Below, piece after piece: positions 23,901 through 56,849 of a stretch of DNA of 64,000 bases. Position numbers and translations under genes: made by a program. The DNA lies in assembly GCF_043641665.1 (NCBI RefSeq), contig NC_092192.1:4685658-4749657 (forward strand). Direction: 5' to 3'. The notes beneath the pieces are model-generated. The model saw only the letters and a program-made list of their open reading frames with translations. It was not told the DNA's origin and made no database searches. How positions within the stretch are numbered: position 1 is the stretch's first letter; every line of letters begins with the position of its first letter. This stretch comes from Enoplosus armatus. Lineage: Eukaryota; Chordata; Actinopteri; Centrarchiformes; Enoplosidae.

Positions 23901-26900
23901 CTAAACGTGGGAAAACACGTGTTTTTTTCACACTGGAGTTAGTGACCTGTGAGAACTTGTTGTGCTAACACACCCTCTACAACGCCCTGAAGGAGTGAAG
24001 GAGTCCCTTTCATTCCATGCAAGAAAATTAGTAGTAGTATAGCAGTATAATTGCAGTTAGGTAGGTTTAGTTGGGTATCTGATCTGAGTGCAGTTTTATC
24101 ATTTTGGTGTGGTCACTCTTCATGGTGAAAGTGAGCCTTTTAGTGATCAGGGTATGAAATTGTCAGCAATACGTAGTTTAAGACGACATGCTGAGTATAA
24201 AGTACATGTAAACTGACTGTATGTGACCTGCTGCTGAGCCATAAAGTGACACCACTACACAGGTCCACAACGATCCTCATTGTGCTGCTAACATGTGGTT
24301 TAACAGCTCGGAGTCTCGGCCTACCTTCCATGAGAGCAGCGTTAGTCCTGCAGTTGTTGTTGAGGTCTGTGCGGTGGACGTTTCTCAGGCAGTAATCTCT
24401 CAGCTCGGGAGTGTTACTCAGACATTGCAGGATGGAGTTCATGAAACACTGAATGAATGAAAAACCACAAAAATGAATTAGATGAAGACTCAGACTCAGT
24501 CGGTGGTGCAGTGTGTTGTACATTAGACCAAAGCGCTTACTGTGTTGCCCAGGTTCCTCAGTCCCACCAGGCCTTGAGGACTCTTGTTCTGTTCAAACAG
24601 ACAGGGAGGAGATTTTAGTTTACTCGCGTGCAAATGACCATGAAAGTAATAATCTTTAGGTCCCACATGTGCCCCCTTTTTTGGTCCACTTACAAGAGCC
24701 AAGATGAGTTAGAACCGGGGTCCTTATGAGCAAAACTAAATGGGATATGTTTAGTTATCATGTGAGTTACCACAGGCTAAATTTAAACCAAGAATTCATG
24801 AATAGAGGCTGGCTGGAGATTTTCAGTGTGTTAACATGGCAAGTGAATATGATGTATTGATGCTAAAGAGACACATGCAGCAGTTTTCTAAAGAAGCGTC
24901 CACATAAATTAAAGCGCAAAGAGCTGCAGATATTTATATTCTTCTCCCTCATCAGTGAAGCCTGCTGCACATCCTGACAGATCCGTGCACGCGGTCTCAG
25001 TATGATGAAACTACTGTATGACAGCAACCCTGCCACATTCCTCAAGTGTGAATACGCCTCGAAGGACTGTCTGGCATTTATTCAACGCATACCATCTGAC
25101 GGTCACATTGCTGGCAGCATGGCAGGACTGTGCTGTGGATATGAGCTACTGTTCCCCGTGCTCGGATGAAATACCACAGTGTGTCCTGACCTCTTCCTGC
25201 ACCGACGGTGACATCACACAAACATGCGACGCCGAGCCAAGAGAAAAGCTCTACTGAGAATCTGCAGAACACAACGTGGTGATAAGTGGTCCGTGTGAAG
25301 AGTTTCACATCACTGCCGGAATCCAGGATCAACTAGTATGGAGATGCTTTGACGCAACATTTTTTTAATAGCAGATTTGATTTACAGATCATAACATGTG
25401 TAGACGTCTCGGTTAAAACAAACTAAATGTAGTGAAACATGTCACTGGAACCACTTTGAACTGAAATATAGTCACTTACATGCATTATAGTCAAATCTTT
25501 TAAACCGAAGTTAGACTGGTTTTAACCTAAACGTCCAGACGTCAATGAAAAAGTGTTGGGTTTCAGGTCAGGTTTGGCTTCAGTCTCGCCCTGTGTTCGG
25601 GTCAGGTTATTTTCAAGAGGAAAATCTTATCAGTCTCCGTATGACTGTGCAAAAATGTACACATTAAGCAAAAATAGCTTCGGATATCGGGTCGAGTTTT
25701 AGGCCCTCGCAGAACTCAACCAACTTTTACAGGCCTAAACAAGGTGATGACCTCAGAGTTGAATAATTGTGGTAAATAGACAAATAGTTTCCTGTAGCGA
25801 TGTTAGAATGTGAGTACTAACAGGTGACATATTGGCTTGTGACCTGTAGCACATCCTGAATGAGGGAACACAGTGACAGTGTAACTTGATGACTCGGAGC
25901 GAGTCAGCACTGTCACGCATCAACGCCTCTGCTGACGGCTGCATGTGGAAATAACAGCAGCACACTGACGGACGCATACATGATGGCACAAACACAAATA
26001 TGTACGCAAAAACTGTTGCTGCTGTAAACTGAGCAGAAACGCCAGCTACATGTATAACGTGTTAATCTACTGTAGTTTACGTCTGTGTATCAGTAGTCAG
26101 ACCTGGAGATATGAGGTGTGATTGGCAGTGCGGAGTAGAAAGAGTGTATTTTGATAACAGTTACTGCTTACACTTCAAGTAAAACTTTAAGTAAATATGA
26201 ACAAGTTAGTAATGTGCTGCTATCCTGATCAAGACTTCCAGTGGAGAGGTTTAGTGCCTCATGATGGTCCAATCCTGAAAATAGAAACTGTGACAGTATA
26301 AGCTATCTACAGCCCTCTTGGCTGAAATCGTTTAATTTTTTTCCCCTTTGAGTTTCTCTTCTTCTCTGCAGCATTTCAAGGGGACCATATGGTGCGAGTC
26401 CCAATCTGCTGCACTGCTGTGAATACTGACCAGCGGGGCTCGGCACGCTCAGCAGGCGGCTTTTGATTTAAAAAGACCCGTCCAAAAACCGAGGAAGTGA
26501 TGCGTTCAGGTAATCTCTGCGCTCCCGAAACAACACCGCTCTCCGCTGGTTGGCATGACTTCAGGGAGGAGGAGAGAGCTACAGAACGAAATGTCCCAAA
26601 CCAGCTATGCATGCCTGGTCAAGGCCATATAACATGTGACGAAGGAAGCAACACATGGTGCCAGCTATGCCACTCCCTTCGCAACAGTATAAACATAAAT
26701 CTCTGCCACACAACAGCAGGGCTGGCCGAGGTCCAAAATACCATACTCAAGTAGAAATACTGGTGTTTTACTGAAGCTGCACTAAGTAGAGAAAATAATA
26801 CTGATGGAAAACACCTCCTTCAGTGAGAAACACTCATTTTAAATGCATTGGCAGTTTTAAATCACTGCCAACTTTTGTACAACCTGAAAAGGCTCAGAAA

Positions 26901-29024
26901 TTCAGCTTCAGGTGCTTGAGGAGAGAAGACACAAGTTTCCCTCTGAGGCATGTGATAAACTAGACAAAGAGTCCACAGCTGAATGCTAGCGACAGCATGC
27001 TAACAATGCTAAGATGCTGATGTTTTTTTAGAAGGTAACAGTTACCTTGTTCACCATCTTAGTTTAGCGTGTTAGCATGCTAACATTTCCTAATTAACTC
27101 TGAGCACAAAGTGCAGCTGAGGCTGGTGGGAATGTCTTTAGTTTTGCAGGTATTTGCTCAAGTATTGGACACATTGATGGATACAAATTGATACAGCTGC
27201 ACTGATTGGTTGAGAGATCGACAGAATAACAGCCTCTTAATAAACAAAATAAATAATAACAAACAAAATACGCTATTTTGATAATGGAGTAATGGTTTAA
27301 GGTTTAAAATATCCCGGCTCCAGCATCTCATATGTGAGGCTTTGCTGCTTTTCTTCGTCTTATGTGATTGTAGACTGAATATCTTTGGATGTAGGACTGT
27401 TGGTTGAACCAAACAAGTAATTTGACGACATCATCTTGGGTTTTTGGGGTATTTTATGAGCATTTTATCGACCAAATGATTTATCAAGAAACAATACGCA
27501 GATGAACCCATGATCAGACATTTTGACCTGACGATGATGCTAGATGAAAAGTCAGAGGATCACCAAAGTCATAAGGATTAATCCTCTGGGCACCATGAAT
27601 GTTTGTACCAAACTTCAAGGCAATCCATCCAACAGCTGTGGAGATATTTCAGTCCAGGCTAAAGCGGTACATTTAAGTTAAAGCCAAACTGCTGACTCAG
27701 TTACACTAAGAAAAGTTAGCGCACTTAGATTCTGTATGTCCAACATAAACACAAGCATGCACACTGCTGAGAGAGACCTATCATATCCCCTGCAGTCTTA
27801 CCAAGGACAAAGACTTGAAGTGTATCCAGCTAACTCATTCACACTGCTGTAAACACGTCAAACCCTGACGGACGCAGATATGTGCGAGTCTGTGTGTTAA
27901 CAAAATGTACTGTGCAGATGATAAGGTGACATTCTGGTCACATTCCTTATCAGCAGCGCTCCTTCCTATTATGCAACTAACGTCACACTCGAGTTGTTGC
28001 TCTGATGCGGGCGGCCGCTGTTCTTAACTCCCCTGCTTTGTGTTCATGCGGCCCCGTCCTCCACTTCAGGGCTGATAAGGGCCTAAAGGTCAGAGCTGGA
28101 CCTCCACAAATCTCTCTATGGCTTTCCATACGTTGTCAAAGAGTAAGATGTCGAGAAGTCATTTAAAGACTGCCGTGGTTTTCCAGTTTCTTCTTTTAAA
28201 AGCTGCTTACAAATGACATTTTTTGTTGTGCATCTGCCTCAAACACAACTTTTATTCAAATAGTGATGACCTTAAAGTGACTGTACTGTATTTCATGGTG
28301 ATTTAATGGTATTTGTTTTACAATCATCGTTTATAAGTTTACTGTGATGGTCGCATAGAAACACTGAAATGTTATTATATCTACTTTATGAGTGATCTAC
28401 AGGCCTGAAACACTGAACAAACTATAAGAAACAAATATGCACAGCCTTTATTCAGGTTTATAATATAATTCAGTGAAACATAATTTGTGCAGTCACACCC
28501 GAAACAGATTTAAGAAGTTGTTGTTTCTGAAAGTAAAACGAAAGTAAAACTTCCCATCATAATATTTAATATTGTTAATGTCAAGACTGAACTTTCTGTC
28601 CGTACTTATCAACAATCAGCAAAGCCAAATCACTTGACTTTGGGGCCTTTGCACTCCTAAAAAAAACTACTCTTCTCCTGGGGGTCCTGGTGGCCCAGAC
28701 CACCTTCTCAGGGCTCAGACACCCAGACTTACGCCCCTGGTTAAACGCAGTTTGATGAACTTTAAAAAGTCTTTCTAAAAAAGTTCCCAAAATGAAAGGG
28801 CATCAGGAGGAGGAGGAGGTGGATGCTTCTGGAAAGGTGAGACCGAAGCGGAGGTGCAGTGGTGGACTCACCTTGGCCTGGTTGATGATCAGACCCATGA
28901 ATGTGGACACCAGCTTGGACCGGGACAAAGACGGACTCTTCCGCCGCAGGTCGGGTTTGTCGAAGTGGAAAGCGGCCGGTTCCTCCGGTACTGTCACGGT
29001 GTATGAGTGTCGCAGAGACGGCAT
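20990..29024 (-). CDS. usp2: ubiquitin-specific protease 2, short-isoform form (402 residues)
   Basis: Twelve coding exons sum to 1209 nt with phase kept throughout: 28872-29024, 24541-24588, 24325-24448, 23292-23403, 23086-23196, 22670-22734, 22471-22574, 22214-22294, 22024-22102, 21598-21705, 21363-21483, 20990-21092. The product removes ubiquitin from substrates. Exon 1 ([16 protein letters not shown]... [12 protein letters not shown]) matches the N-terminus of the short USP2-45 type, not the long USP2-69. The Cys box LGNTCFMNS has the nucleophile at C68. The Zn-binding pairs are C217/C220 and C268/C271. The His box [12 protein letters not shown] has H349, followed by YNDS (N366/D367). The human short form has 396 residues, so the length fits. 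USP21 was rejected because the [13 protein letters not shown] and AVSNHSG...GGHYTAYCR text follows USP2. The intron after exon 1 is 4.3 kb; the others are short. USP2-45 is known as a clock-controlled isoform; I see no decisive element for that here. Confidence 0.96.
21487..21499 (-). promoter_or_regulatory. usp2: homopolymeric polypyrimidine tract at usp2 exon 11 acceptor
   Basis: The plus strand carries 11 consecutive G directly beside the acceptor, so the minus-strand tract is a pure C run followed by GCAG. It serves as the pyrimidine tract and should vary in length between individuals. Confidence 0.6.
24589..28871. other. usp2: usp2 intron 1, with repeats
   Basis: No coding exon was recognised on either strand. 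It contains repeats of the AATCCATCCA family at about 26945-27140 and 27520-27680 and a copy of the ATTAATCG family at about 27280-27500 between them. Confidence 0.6.
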
Positions 29025-29330
29025 GGTAGCGCTGTTGAATGTTGTCCGACACCAGGACTGTAGCGTCATCCAATGCAGCTGGACGCAGTGAAATCCCCCT
29101 GACGGACTCCTTACTGGGGCTGAAGTCAGGGATCAAGTCGAGATCAGCAGAGTCCGGTTGTATCTGCAGGCTGTCCGTCTCCTCTGTCCCGCACCTGCAC
29201 GCAACCTGCCTGTGTTGAAGAATAACAGAGGTGGCGTGTGTCGGACTTTTCACTGCGTGCTGTAAACGTCCCCTCCCAACCTGTGAAGGCAGGCGCTGCA
29301 TTCAAGTGCTGTAGGAATCATCAGAACTGT
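29025..29330 (-). promoter_or_regulatory. usp2: usp2 short-isoform 5' untranslated region and promoter region
   Basis: CpG-containing sequence upstream of the ATG at 29024, including a minus-strand GGATGACGCTAC (CRE-like half site, about 29051-29062). A 179-codon open frame overlaps this segment on the same strand in another frame; it reads through the exon 1 donor and is not used. The exact transcription start is not visible. Confidence 0.4.
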
Positions 29331-29369
29331 GACAACTCTACTCTTGCGTTCAAATTCATACTGAGGTAT

Positions 29370-30143
29370 TATCAGCCAAATATACTTAAAGTATCAAAAG
29401 TACTCATTCTGCAGTAAAATGTCTAATAAATTATTAGATTGTTAATACTGATGCATCAATGAGTAAGCAGCATTTCACTGTTGTAGCTGCTTGAGGTGGA
29501 GCTAGTTTTAACTGCTTTATATACACTGTAGTGCAGTGGTTCCCATAGGGGTCGGGCCCTTTCAATGGGTCACAGGATAAATCTGGAGGGTCGTGAGATG
29601 ATTAATGGGAGAAGAAAGACAAAAACGGTACACAAATTTCTTCTATACAAATTTGTATTAATCTTTTCTCTAATGTTCGCTTTTTTTCACCTTGTTGGAC
29701 TTTGAACAGTTATTTAAATGAAACCATCTGAGAAGTTTAGAACAGAAATGTCAAATATATGTCATGAAGTAAAAGAACACTTTGCCTTTGAAATGTAGTG
29801 GAGTAGAAGTATAAAGTAACATAAAGTACACTAATGTAATCAATAAATAAATTGTAATGTTTTAATATAGATATCCAGCAGTATATACAGTGATTAAAAT
29901 TAGCCCCACCTTTACCAGCTGCAACATTAAGTGATGGACACATTAATGCATCACTAATTATAATCCAATAATATATGTTATTCTGAAATGGGACATTTCT
30001 GCATATTGAGTACTTTTACTTTTTGTTAAGTTAAGTATATTTCAAAGCTAATACTTCTACTTGAGAAAAATGTTGAATGCATGACTTTTACTTGTATTTC
30101 TACTTTACTTGTATAAAAGATCTGCGTAATTCTTCCACTACTG
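29370..30143. mobile_element. hAT-type MITE with another MITE inserted into it
   Basis: Left part (AAGTATCAAAAGTACTCATT and on) and right part (TTACTTGTATTTCTACTTTAC...TTCTTCCACTACTG, ending 30143) belong to the CAGTGGTGGAAG family. At 29534 a second family begins with CAGTGGTTCCCATAGG and runs to about 29700; a related copy is at 58781-59119. The outer left terminus is eroded. Confidence 0.6.
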
Positions 30144-30365
30144 ATGTAAGCTTACACAACAACGGCTGGCTATTGACGAAATTAAGGAAAAAGCAGAGAG
30201 TATCCAGACTCTGGACGGCTCCCAAAATGTATTGTACTGAACAGGCAGTGAGGACACTTGCTTAATGTGCATTTTCTTCTATGCAATCTGCCGCTGCAGC
30301 TGGATGTTGCTGTACCCATTTTATTTCATTTTCCTTCTTGTACATGAGAACTGGGAGGTTGGATC

Positions 30366-30370
30366 TATCA

Positions 30371-30433
<63 letters not shown>

Positions 30434-30434
30434 A
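30366..30434. repeat. (ATCT)n tetranucleotide microsatellite
   Basis: About 17 uninterrupted ATCT units. The open frames through it are repeat artefacts. Confidence 0.95.
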
Positions 30435-30439
30435 GGATA

Positions 30440-33400
30440 GTAGTTTCAGCATTTAAGTGTTGACAATGGAGAAACAGCATAGGAAGCACTTTATCTGAGG
30501 GACCATATGATGAACAACAATATTCACATTTCATTGACAGGATGGTGTTAAGAACAGGGCACAGTACGCCAGCCTTTGCAGTTTGTGCTATTATAGCAAA
30601 ATAACTGTTTAAACAGTAGTTGTCTTTTGCCTAAAGTGTAGCGAACACAGAATATGTGGGTGGTTAAAAAAAGGAAGAAAATATATAATGTGTCGGCAGA
30701 AAATTAAAGCTCTCATCAGCTTTATTCCACCTTCCAAAACCTCCCCCAATCGCAGGGAGACTTGCTGACTTTGACTTTAGACTGTGGTTGTGACTTGACA
30801 CAGAAATTACTCAGTCTGATAAGAAGCTTGATAGCCGCCTTGTAAACCTTCACAGGTCATTCAACCTTCTGTTTCATCTATATGCTATACAAGAGAGAAC
30901 CACTGAGAATCACTGAGGCTGGTGCTTTCAGATTCACGTAACGCACCATAGCTGATGAATCAGGTTTATGCAATATGCCTCTTAAAACAAAACTAAAGGC
31001 CATACACCAGTAATGGGGCTGAAATTGTAAATACATTATAACCAACATGGTTTATTTCTCTGGGAGCATGAATGTGCTCAGAAAAAGGCAATTTATCGAT
31101 TACATTTGATATTTCTCGTGCACAAGGGGACATTTTGGCTTGATTGTGGTGCTAGATGAAAGGTCGGGGGTCACCAAAAATATTATATATATATTTATAT
31201 TTATATCCATCCTCCGGAGATCTGACCAGTAACTTACATGGGACACAACATTGAAAGTTGCAATCCCATTCACACCTAACTGCCACACCATAGACACAAT
31301 TAACACGTATACAAGGCGTCAGCGAGGGAACACACTTCTAACAGTAGCCTACTCATGTTCAAGCAAACAAACACTTACTGAGGGAGAACCTTTCTACAAA
31401 CCCCATAATTAACCACCCACATGCACAGAGGGACAATGTGACCCACTAACTTTGACACATTCCAGTCATGGCTGAATCTCACTGCATGTTCAACAGCACA
31501 GACTTTCAATATGATCACGTTGCAGGTTCGTCACGTGAAGAAGAAGCACATGTGATTGCATTGAGGTGGGGTGAATTAAGGATGATAATCTGTAGGATGT
31601 TTGATCCTACCCCCAACGCAACAACAACATTAACCAAATGCTAGTGTCAACATGTTAGCATGCTCACAATGACAACAACCTGGTGTTAAGCAGGTGTGTT
31701 AGCATGCTAACATTTGCTAATTACCACTAAATACAGTACAGCTGAGGCTGATGGGAATGCCAAGCGCTGTAAGTATTTGGTATTAAACCAAAGCATTGGA
31801 CAAATAAAAATTTTGACCCACTGGTAGGTTGAGAGACCACCAAAGTTCTTAGGATTCATCCTGAGGGGGGCATGAATCTGTGTACCAGATTCCAAATTGT
31901 TGTTGAGATATTTCAATCAAAACCACAAATGTTGACCTCATGGAAGAGGTAGTCAGTGGATCACCAAAGTTCTTAGACTTCATCCTGTGGGGACCATGAA
32001 TGTCTGTAGTGTGAAATTTCATGGCAAACCATCTAATAGTTTTTCAGATATTTCAATCTGGACCGCGGTGAACCGACCAAATGATCCCCAGAGCCACACC
32101 GCTTGAGATATTCATTGTCCCCACAGGACATGAACCCATTTCAATTTTGGAAACTCCATGAGCTTTCCTAATCTGTAATAATTCTGACATTTCTTCGTCA
32201 AAAAAATAAAAGAAATCAGGCCGAGGTTTGTACTTTTTCCACACAAAATATTAACACCACTACAGTATGTGTACAATTTGAAGATTTCTGCTATTTACTG
32301 GTGGTAAAATAAAAAAAGACACTGAAGCAGACAGAAATGCAGACTGCTACTCCTTACTGAAAGTGAAGGGCTGAAAGCAAAACAACAGAATAAAGCCATC
32401 AGAATAATTTGAATGATGCTATGATTACAAATACAAATAATAGGGAGATTTGTATTGAATTTAAGTAAACCCATTCATGTTCCCAGAGGTCGAACCCCTT
32501 GCAATTTGGACCCTCAGCGAGCTTTCCTATATCGCCACCCTCAAGCCAAAATGTGAACTCTGTCCACACAACACCTCGCCGGTTGTCATAAAAAGTTTCT
32601 GAGCACATTTCCAAGGTGACGAACCCACTTGATTTTTTAAATGACCCCCGTGGCCTTTTGTTTTAACACCACTCTGAAGACTGAATCATTAACACATGAT
32701 ATCAATAAAATGTGTCAAAATGACATGACATTTACCCACACGGCAAATTTATGGACTTGGTGTATTAGGGGGGCTGATAAGAACTATTAATAATTACCTC
32801 TGGATGCCAAATTATGTAACAAGACAGAGTACACACGTGCAGTAAAAATGAATGATCTCACAGAGATACAGTTTTGATGTTGCTACTGTTTTCAGCAAAA
32901 GAGAAAAGATTTGTGAGAGCACTCTCCCAAACAGTTACAATCATTCCAACTTTCCATTATAACAAAGCCAATCCCAAACATGCACTTCCACTTAGCGCCT
33001 CCACCCCCAGGCGAGCCGTACATTATCTACAAATGCACGTCAATGAGGGAATACCTTGAGCGGTACTCATGTTTAAGCAAACCCAGTGAATCCTTCTATA
33101 AACTTCATGATTGTCTAAATTTCATAGTGAGTCACTCACTTAGTGGCCTTCTCAAAGAGCAGTGAATCATGCACATTCAAATACCAGCAACATGACGAAA
33201 TACGTGACAGATGCATGGAAACTGCTCTTGAATGTCAACTCTGATAATAACTTTATCATGAAAAACATGCTTCAGTAGATATTCAGTATTTTTCAGCAGA
33301 TTTATCAACACAGGGTTGCCCTCTAATCCTTTTTGGATTACAAAAATCAGTCAAGAGCCAAATGTTACAGATGTCAATATAAGTAAACATCAATATAAAC

Positions 33401-36400
33401 TTATTTGCAGATAATCTTTGATGTATTTAACTAACATTGCCATACTGCCTTTGTTTTGATTTTTAGAATATATAAATATATAAAAACTTGGCAGTGATGG
33501 CAGTAAGAAAATATATAACACAAGAATTACAGCCATCATGTAAGTTCAACAAATATTCAGGACGAGTGATAAGTGACAATAAGCAACAGATATAGAAAAG
33601 AGTCTGATACACACACATACTTACACACACACACCCATAAATACACACACCTATTATGTAACCATAGATACACAACACTCACCACAAAGGGAGGGGAGCG
33701 AGGACAAGGGACAGCCTCGTGTCAACAGAACACATTTGAAGGGCATGAAAATAATCACTGTCCTACATGTGACAGAATATGACTGAATGGGTTGAAATAG
33801 TTTCAACTGTACTGTCAAACATGATGCTTATAAAGGAACAAAGCTTCATTAAAACCTGTTGCTGAAGACAACCCAGTCTGACCATTAAGAAGGTTTACTT
33901 TCAGTGTTTACTTGGTCAACCCGCCCTCTGCAGGCACTTTGTATTTTGTGTTTAGACAGCAATGCACTTAAAGCTTGTCGTCATTAAAGTCGTGAAAAGA
34001 GAGGGACTTTCATAATCTGCTGTAAACTGCAGGTGATAATAACATTTCTGATTAGATACAAGTGTAATAATGGCTTATGGAGGACTGCTAAACTGATTGG
34101 ATAACAGTATGGCTAAATGTGTGTGAGAACACTGTTGCCTTGAATTGAAATGCGTCCTTGCAGTGAGCGGCTGCAGCTGCACCTTCTCCATTTTACATTC
34201 ACCTTAATTGTGCCTTTTGATTGACGTGCTTATATTACAGTGCATGTGTTGTGTTAAAACAATGTGGAGTGAGTACAAAGACTTTGCCAGCCCCTCAAGC
34301 TTTGTCTTCATGTTATGGACTTGCTCGTGTTGGTGGAAGCCCTCTTGTTTTGAGGCTGGAAAATAAAGTTTAAAGTGAATTCTTTGGGTGAAAGTCGGGG
34401 TGGCGCAATTGTTAATTTGACCTGGTCAAGCCCTCTTTATGGCTCGTCCAGACAAGACATTATATAAGGATTAAGGATCTTGAATAGGAAACGTACAAAG
34501 TGACAAACATATCGCATAAATTGCAGGTGAGTTTTGTAAATAGACAAATGATGAAATGTTGAGATATCAGCACTTTTGAAGAGTAATATGATGATTAGAT
34601 TTATTATTCTGCCACCAGCAGTTGGTTTCAGTTGGGTATTCTGTTGCTAGTAGCAACAACTACTGGTACAGTTCCATAGCAGCTTAACCGACGTTGTTAC
34701 TGCCACCATTTTGTCAGATCTGTAACCAAGAAAATATTGGCAGATATCTTTTATCTACTCCCCAAATGCCCTTGTTTTTTTACTATTTTAATTACAGCTG
34801 TTTTATGATTTGGTAGAATTTAGTTTTTCTATGATTAGTTTACTGCTAACCAAGCTAGCCACTGTACCGTGTTACTGTACTGCTAACTCTTTTTCACTGT
34901 ACCTTTGGCCTAACTCTTGTTCGTGAAATCTCATTGTTTTCTGATTTGTAATCATCAAATGTGTTGGCCGGGACTGTTTTCACAGTTTCACAATTGCTTC
35001 AGGTGAAAATCTCAAAGGCAACTCCTCTCTTCAACCTTCATTGGAAGTTTATCTCACTGCATAGCTGCGTTAGCTGTGCACCTAGCTACACGCATGGTGA
35101 GGGCATGACAGCGACAAAATAAGAAGGTAATGAATGGCATAGTAATTATAAGTAATTGTGTATTTTGTGTCCGCTTTGTTTGAACAGTGCAGCCTAACCT
35201 ACTTTCAGTCACCTCCCCTTTCAACATCCAGCTACTATCAGATGACACTGACAGTTGAGGGATGACGACGGTGTACTTGAATGCCTCGTAGGCACGGCAC
35301 ACAGTCACAGTGCATGTTTCATTGTGGAAAGAATTTACTTAAATTGATTCTGCAACCTTCAAGTTAACTGAGCACAATTGCAAGGACTGAACGAGACAGA
35401 TCGTTTGATTGGAAGTACGTTGCTAGGAGACAGCTTACTTTACTTCCTGTCAGCTGCAACGGGACAAAAGTCTGTGCCCGTTTTGAGTGTTCATGGTCTG
35501 AATGCAATTCATACAAAAATGTGCTCTCATTGGTGTAATGTAATACTGAACAATAAGACATGTTTTCCAAGTGAAATAAAGATTTGGCTGCATGTTTGCA
35601 TCAAATAAACTTGACTCACACTGACTTTGAGAACTTCTTCATTTATTAAATGTTGGGTGGCGCTGCTCTCAAAGAATAACACATCTTTTGGTCATGTTTT
35701 TAAACATCAAAAAAGATACTGATTGTTAAAAAAAACAAAAACAAAAAAAAACAAACTGACAAGGACTGTACATTTGTACATAGAAGGTAGCAAAACAGGT
35801 CAACCTATGAAAAACTGCTGCTTACTGTATAACTAATCCAAAAGTGAGTATTTTAGTTGCCTTCAGTAAAGAACACTGAAGAGTTACATAAGATGTGTGG
35901 TGACAAACTCTATAATGACATTTATAGCACATAAGGTGCCAAATAGAAAACATTGACCAGGGGCCATACTTTGAGAACCTTTCTCTACAGACAGTATTAC
36001 AGTAAGTCCTCACGTGTCCTCATCCTAAAAACAAACTGTTGTTGAAATGAAATATTTTAATGGCACAATTGTTTTTTGTTTTTTTTACACAACTTGGGCA
36101 CCAAAATGTTGAGTTAAAAACATACGAGTATTTCACAAGGCGCTCTCCTCACACATAAATACTCCACTTCATTCATAAACTCCACTTTGACATCCAGGAT
36201 AAATGTACTCTCCCACTGTTCACATCATGAAATCCAGTTTTCTTCTTTCCATGATCGTCTTTGCTGCCACAAGCTGATGTGGAATTTGTGGGTTTAGAAT
36301 GATAAACACTTTATGTGATTACAGTAGTTGGTCTGGAGGTCAAATAGGAAGTAAATAGATCAGCTCTGCTCTAGTTAAAGCTAGAACAGAAGATCTAACT

Positions 36401-37880
36401 GTCCACCAGAGAATTTATATTCACACACTTTTAATTCTAGGTATTAACATGTGTTCTGTGTCTGGGTGATAAGGATAAACGTATGCAAAGTAAATGCTAT
36501 CAGATCGGCCAGACACACATCTGGAGGTGGTCTGGCTCGCATTGTGATTGGATCTCAGCCAGGTGTCAGTGCAATCTGCATGTTTGGCTGCTTTCTTAAG
36601 AATTAACTAGTGTCAACTTGTTTCTCCACTGGTTGCCCCAAAATGTCTCAAATCTTAACGGTATCAACAAATGGTCATTTATGCAGGATATGTGCAGATC
36701 TGCTGCTTTATTATTTTCATTAGAGATTATTTTGCTATTTTCATGAGGAATCACTGAATCATTTGGTGTGTAAAATAAAATGAAAAAATTGTGAAAATCA
36801 CGATTTCCTAAAGCCCAAAGAGACGTCTTGTTTTGTCTGAATAACAGTCAAAAATCCAAAGTTATTCAGTTTACTATCACATTGAAATGAATTCAAACAG
36901 AAATCCTCACAGTTTAGAATCCAGAACTAGAGGATATTTTGCCTTTTTGCTTAAAAAAAATACAGAAATTGATTAATCGATTACCAAAATAGTTGCCGAT
37001 TAACTTTCTGTCGATTCTGTCAAATCAATGAATCTACTAATTGTTTCAGGTATAGCTGCTTTAGTGTAACAGAGAATTCTACTTGAGGCCTCTTGAGGTC
37101 TTGATGAATTGTGGATGTGGACAGGCCAAGACACTCATGGATGTTCGTTGACAAGTCCGTTAGCTCTGCCTATTTAATTTTAGCATATTGAGATCCGATC
37201 ACAATGCGGGCAGAATCTATTATTATTAATATCACTTCTTAATATCAGGTGTAAACGCAAAGGCCTGTAATCACATGACACCTCTGACTCCTCACAATAT
37301 AATGTGTTTATAGTGGTGTAAAGTTTGGGTGTGGATGGGCATGAAAGTGTTTGGCTTTAAACACCACTGTCCTGGGTTCACGCCCCGACTTTCTTACATG
37401 TAATTGTCATTAAATATGTCTTAAACTCAGTAAGTGTAGGATCAGAAAATATCTTCCACCGTGGCAGGACAGGACTGCATTCATCTTTCTACAAATTAAA
37501 AACCATCAGAACAATTTGAAAGATGCTCTAACCTCGTTAAAAGATCTACACATAGTGGCTTTAAGTGAGTGAGGACACACAATGAGGTGTCCTGATATGG
37601 AAATAATGGAGGAGGTGGAGGTGAACAATGAGGGTGAAACTTTTGTCCACATGTCTAAAAAGCCGAGTTACTTTTCTTGTGTAGTTACGTAGCCTTCAGT
37701 TGCATCAGGAACATCTGGACTCAGAGATTTGTGAATGTGTATACGTGTTTTCTGTCTAGATTTTTTTCTGACTGGAACACAGCCGATCTACTGGCTAATC
37801 AACGCTGACGCTTTGTGCATCTTCGAGTCTTTGTCTGCGTTTCATCTTTTTCATTTGCCGCCTTCCTTCGCTCGCGGGGT
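30440..37880. other. no supported gene between usp2 and tecta
   Basis: About 31640-32075 is a multi-unit copy of the AATCCATCCA / GATATTTCAATC repeat. About 32100-32660 holds two related units (GAACCCATTTCAATTTTGGA and CGAACCCCTTGCAATTTGGA). About 36700-37060 is a copy of the ATTAATCG family. AATAAA-rich text near 34360 and 35574-35603 looks like transcript ends, but no coding exon precedes it. No exon matching the long USP2 N-terminus was found. Confidence 0.55.
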
Positions 37881-37881
37881 G

Positions 37882-56794
<18,913 letters not shown>

Positions 56795-56849
56795 TCTAAG
56801 AAACAGAGAAAGAGAATGAGATGAAAGATCATATCGACAGTGTGATTCC

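Noticed and set aside
20990..24588. USP21 or USP8 as identity of the deubiquitinase
   Set aside because: Text around the Cys and His boxes and the short first exon follow USP2; USP21 differs at the FPL...FAS and His-box segments.
28762..29301. 179-codon minus-strand open frame over usp2 exon 1
   Set aside because: It is in a different frame from the USP2-like exon and reads through its donor; no homology that I recognise.
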